From: Ephydatia muelleri
Lineage: Eukaryota; Porifera; Demospongiae; Spongillida; Spongillidae
DNA length: 64,000 nt
Assembly (NCBI GenBank): GCA_013339895.1
Contig: JABACO010000169.1
Location: 1-64,000, forward strand
Reading direction: 5' to 3'
Part shown: piece after piece, positions 61,401-64,000 of the stretch
How the letters are laid out: the number at the start of each line of letters is the position of its first letter
How positions within the stretch are numbered: position 1 is the stretch's first letter
The notes under the pieces: generated by a model
Told to the model about the DNA's origin: nothing
What the model saw: the letters and a program-made list of their open reading frames with translations, nothing else
Database searches by the model: none
Program-made: the position numbers and the translations under genes

Positions 61401-62199
61401 ACATGGCACTAAAATGGTGGTGGGCAAGGATTTGTTCTTACTATACTTGGGTCACACAAGCAGAACCGAAGAATGTCACATCCATATACATGAAACAGTA
61501 TATGAAACGATATCAGTGCTGAAAATAATTGGAATATTTCTGCATTGCTTGATTGGAGTGAAGGGTAGGCACATTTGATTTCATTTTACTCAGCATTAAT
61601 GATGAAAATATCACATAAAAAACATAATTAAATTTCAATGCCAAATATGAACTTGAGTTACATTAAGTATAGACTTGTCTTTTACAGCCACATTCTGAAA
61701 AATAACCTATTTTGTCCTAGTCCATTTTTCACTCTTACGCCGGTGAACATACATTACTAATCTAATTTTTGGAAAAGTTGATGCCTATTTCTAAATTCTA
61801 ACTAATCAGATATCATTATGAGAATGTCCAGGCACTGAATTATTATTAGCTATGTTACTGGTGAGATGAATAATATGGACAACGAATCATTTAACCTTGA
61901 CAAAAATGATGTAAATTTGATGCATCTAATCATTGTGTTGATATCATGGCTAAAGATAGTCAGTCAGTGTTTGAGACGGGAAAATCATGGTACATTGTTT
62001 TTGTTTAAATCAATAGAACATTGATATGCAAAATGAATGACAATAACAGTATGGTATGTTTAGGCACTAAATGTTAACATTTACATTGCATTCATTGCAG
62101 GCAAAACATGTAGCTAAATTTTCATATGAAAGTGAAATTAAATTACACGAAAGGTAATCAAGACCTGCACAAGTCCTGTTAGCATAATTGAATCATAAT

Positions 62200-63990
62200 A
62201 TTGTAAAAGGATCATTTATCCTTGACAATGATTGTTATTTAATGTGATTTGCAATTCTATATATGTAAATATGATGCTATTCCCATAAATTGGTGTGGGC
62301 ACTTCGTATTTCATTGGCAAAGCTTATGGTAGAATCCTATTAGCATATAATTGAATCAAAATATCGAAAAAGGATAATTGTTATTTGATGTGATTTGCCA
62401 TTCTATATATGTAAATATGATGCAACTCATCATGTGTTATTCCCATACATTAGTGTGGGCACTTCGTATTTCATTGGTAAAGCTTATGGTAGAATCCTAT
62501 AATTCACTATCAATGGATTTCGTTGTAGCTTCCAATATGGTGGTGGATTATTATAAGATTCAAATGCTGATGAAAAGATTTGCCTTTTGTCAGGAAACTT
62601 TCCTATGTTATTGCTATACACTTTGTATAGGCAGTTCAATGCCCAATAAGAATCCTGGTATTCAAAATAAGTGCAAATTCTTGTAGTTTCCAATGACCTG
62701 TAGTACTTTATTCAAGGGAGGATGAAAGAGATCCCCCTCTTATCAGGAAACATCGTCATGTGTTATTCAAATAGATTATATTATATTCAATAGATTTGTT
62801 ATAGAAGTTCAAATATCCTAGGTTTTTGTCATTGATTGAGTTAAAGGTAAAATTCTGTCACTCATAGCCAGTGCATTGTGTCGTAGCCACCAATGGTGGC
62901 TGGGGTTTAGGTTTTAACTGCTGATAAAGAACATTCACCTCTAATATGCAAAACTTGACATGTGTTATGGTATAGGCTGTGCAAATGCAGTATTGGGTGA
63001 GCTTAAGGAAGAATTTTGCATACACTTTCTGTGCATACTGTTGTTGCTTCCAATGGTGACAGTAGTACGAGATTCAAACAACAAACCTTGTTATGTTTAT
63101 GTGGATACATTGGCATAGAAAGTGCAATGCTCTGTTTTTCATTGGCTTTACTAATGGAAGATTCACAATCTATGTGTATTTTGTAGTTTGCAATTGTAGT
63201 TGTACAGTACTAGATTCATGAGAGGATGAAAACGATCCACCTCTTATCTAGAAACTTGTCCACAAGTTTCATTGGCTGAACTTATAGTAGAATTCTGGTA
63301 TTCACAATCTGTGCATATTCATGTAGCTTCCAATGGTGTCTCTAATATAAGATGCAAGTGCAGATGAAAAAGATTCGCCTCTTATCACGAAACTTAGTCA
63401 TGTGATATTTCCATACATTGGTACGGGCAATTCAAATGCCCTTCATTTTTCATCTGCTGAGCTTATGGTAGAATCCTGACATTCACAATCTAAGATTATT
63501 CTTAAAACTATCAATATTATTATTATTATTGTGTAAATCTCTGCATACATGTGATTTAAACTCATATTAACAAACTTGAGAACAACTAATCAATGGTGGC
63601 TGAAGTAGTATATTTAATTGCAGCTGAAAGAATTTGCTGTTAACATGTTCCATCACGGTCTGTGCATATCTTTATGGCTTACAGTGGTGACTGCAGTACT
63701 AGATTTAAAGGTAGATGAAAAAGAATCACATCCTATCAAACCTTGTTATGTGTTATTACTATACTTCTAGACAGTTCAATGCCTACGTTTTGTACAGGCT
63801 GAATTAATTGAAGAATCTGTGACTGTAGCAATCGATTCAGAGGATAATTAAAAAGAATTGCCTCTTAACAGATAATCTTATGTGTTATACTCATGCACTA
63901 GTATAGGATATTCATGAACTAAATTCATAGTATAATTCAGGCATTCATAACCAGTGCACATATTAGTAGCTTCCAAAGGTGGCTGAGTGT
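62200..63990. repeat. Diverged ~210-base tandem array
   Basis: Recurring blocks in fixed order: CTTATCAGGAAAC, CATGTGTTATTCCCATACAT, GGGCA.TTC, TTCATTGGCTGAGCTTATGG, TAGAATCCTG.TATTCACAATC, TGTAGCTTCCAATGGTGGCT and GATGAAAAAGATTCGCC. About seven or eight degraded units run to the window end. A closer pair of partial units (TTGTTATTT.ATGTGATTTGC through ATATGTAAATATGATG) lies at 62232 and 62378. No coding frame is conserved between units. Confidence 0.7.
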
Positions 63991-64000
63991 TAAAATTTAA

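Larger units (their letters stand above)
54800..62150. repeat. Field of diverged ~240-base tandem modules
   Basis: Two motifs recur every few hundred bases. A TCTATCTGTATGGCT-like motif occurs near 54886, 55242, 55482, 55934, 56165, 56640, 57408, 57641, 58125, 59392, 59501 and 59987, and more weakly beyond. An AGTGGCATCACATA-like motif occurs near 55070, 55746, 56443, 57209, 57911, 59567 and 60250. Between them are recurrent TCTCAAAACA, CTTGCAAAGGATTG and GCAGCAAAGAAGC stretches. The modules are diverged and not in a fixed register. No coding frame persists. This looks like an old satellite or a cluster of related short elements. Confidence 0.65.

Noticed and set aside
62200..63990. CRISPR-like regularity of the ~210-base array
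   Set aside because: Repeats are long, diverged and contiguous, with no short conserved repeat alternating with unique spacers, and the DNA is eukaryotic.

Overview
The window looks like nuclear DNA of an animal, most likely a marine sponge. The reasons are short GT-AG introns (54 to 94 bp where both splice sites are clear), AATAAA signals just after stop codons, a filamin-type repeat of the kind found in sponge TRIM-like proteins, and a decayed reverse transcriptase of a type common in sponge and coral genomes. There is no operon-like packing, no long uninterrupted gene and no CRISPR array. The sponge assignment is inference; that it is eukaryotic is clear.

The dominant structure is a giant inverted repeat. 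Bases from about 1-420 up to 25496 are repeated in reverse complement from 25531 to about 50640-51060, around a 34-base spacer. Paired positions sum to 51026 near the axis, 51062 over most of the arms and 51058-51061 towards the ends. The arms are almost identical. I noticed about seven base substitutions, several one-base homopolymer differences, microsatellite length changes and one 36-base indel. So almost every feature occurs twice, once per arm on opposite strands. The arms are described mainly from the right-arm copy.

Order within the right arm, from axis to outer end: weak candidate exons (25.5-27.4 kb); a filamin-repeat fragment and a 36-base indel (28.4-29.6 kb); a divergent pair of candidate spliced genes (30.5-33.3 kb); a 1.7 kb block of simple sequence made of a pyrimidine/purine-biased kilobase, a CA-rich array and an EcoRI-site minisatellite (33.8-35.5 kb); about 2.7 kb with no recognisable gene; a candidate spliced gene with a poly(A) signal directly after its stop (38.2-39.1 kb); CA/GT microsatellites; a candidate Cys/His-rich spliced gene behind a TATA box (41.4-42.7 kb); a reverse-transcriptase relic on the opposite strand (43.2-45.5 kb); a long Pro/Ser-rich terminal exon with a poly(A) signal (46.6-48.4 kb); a diverged, oppositely oriented relative of that exon region (50.1-51.4 kb); and an extreme G-rich (C-rich on the other strand) low-complexity tract at the arm end. 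The left arm is the mirror image, but there the Pro/Ser-rich exon is frameshifted.

The part outside the palindrome (about 51.26-64 kb) has no gene I can support. It starts AT-rich, then from about 54.8 kb becomes a field of diverged tandem modules. This includes a recent 1.47 kb tandem duplication (55545-58487) and a separate array of roughly 210-base units (62.2-64 kb).

The palindrome is either a real, very young or gene-converted inverted duplication, or an assembly artefact (fold-back contig end or two haplotypes joined head to head). The sequence alone cannot settle this. The window beginning inside an arm, in low-complexity sequence, makes the artefact a serious possibility.
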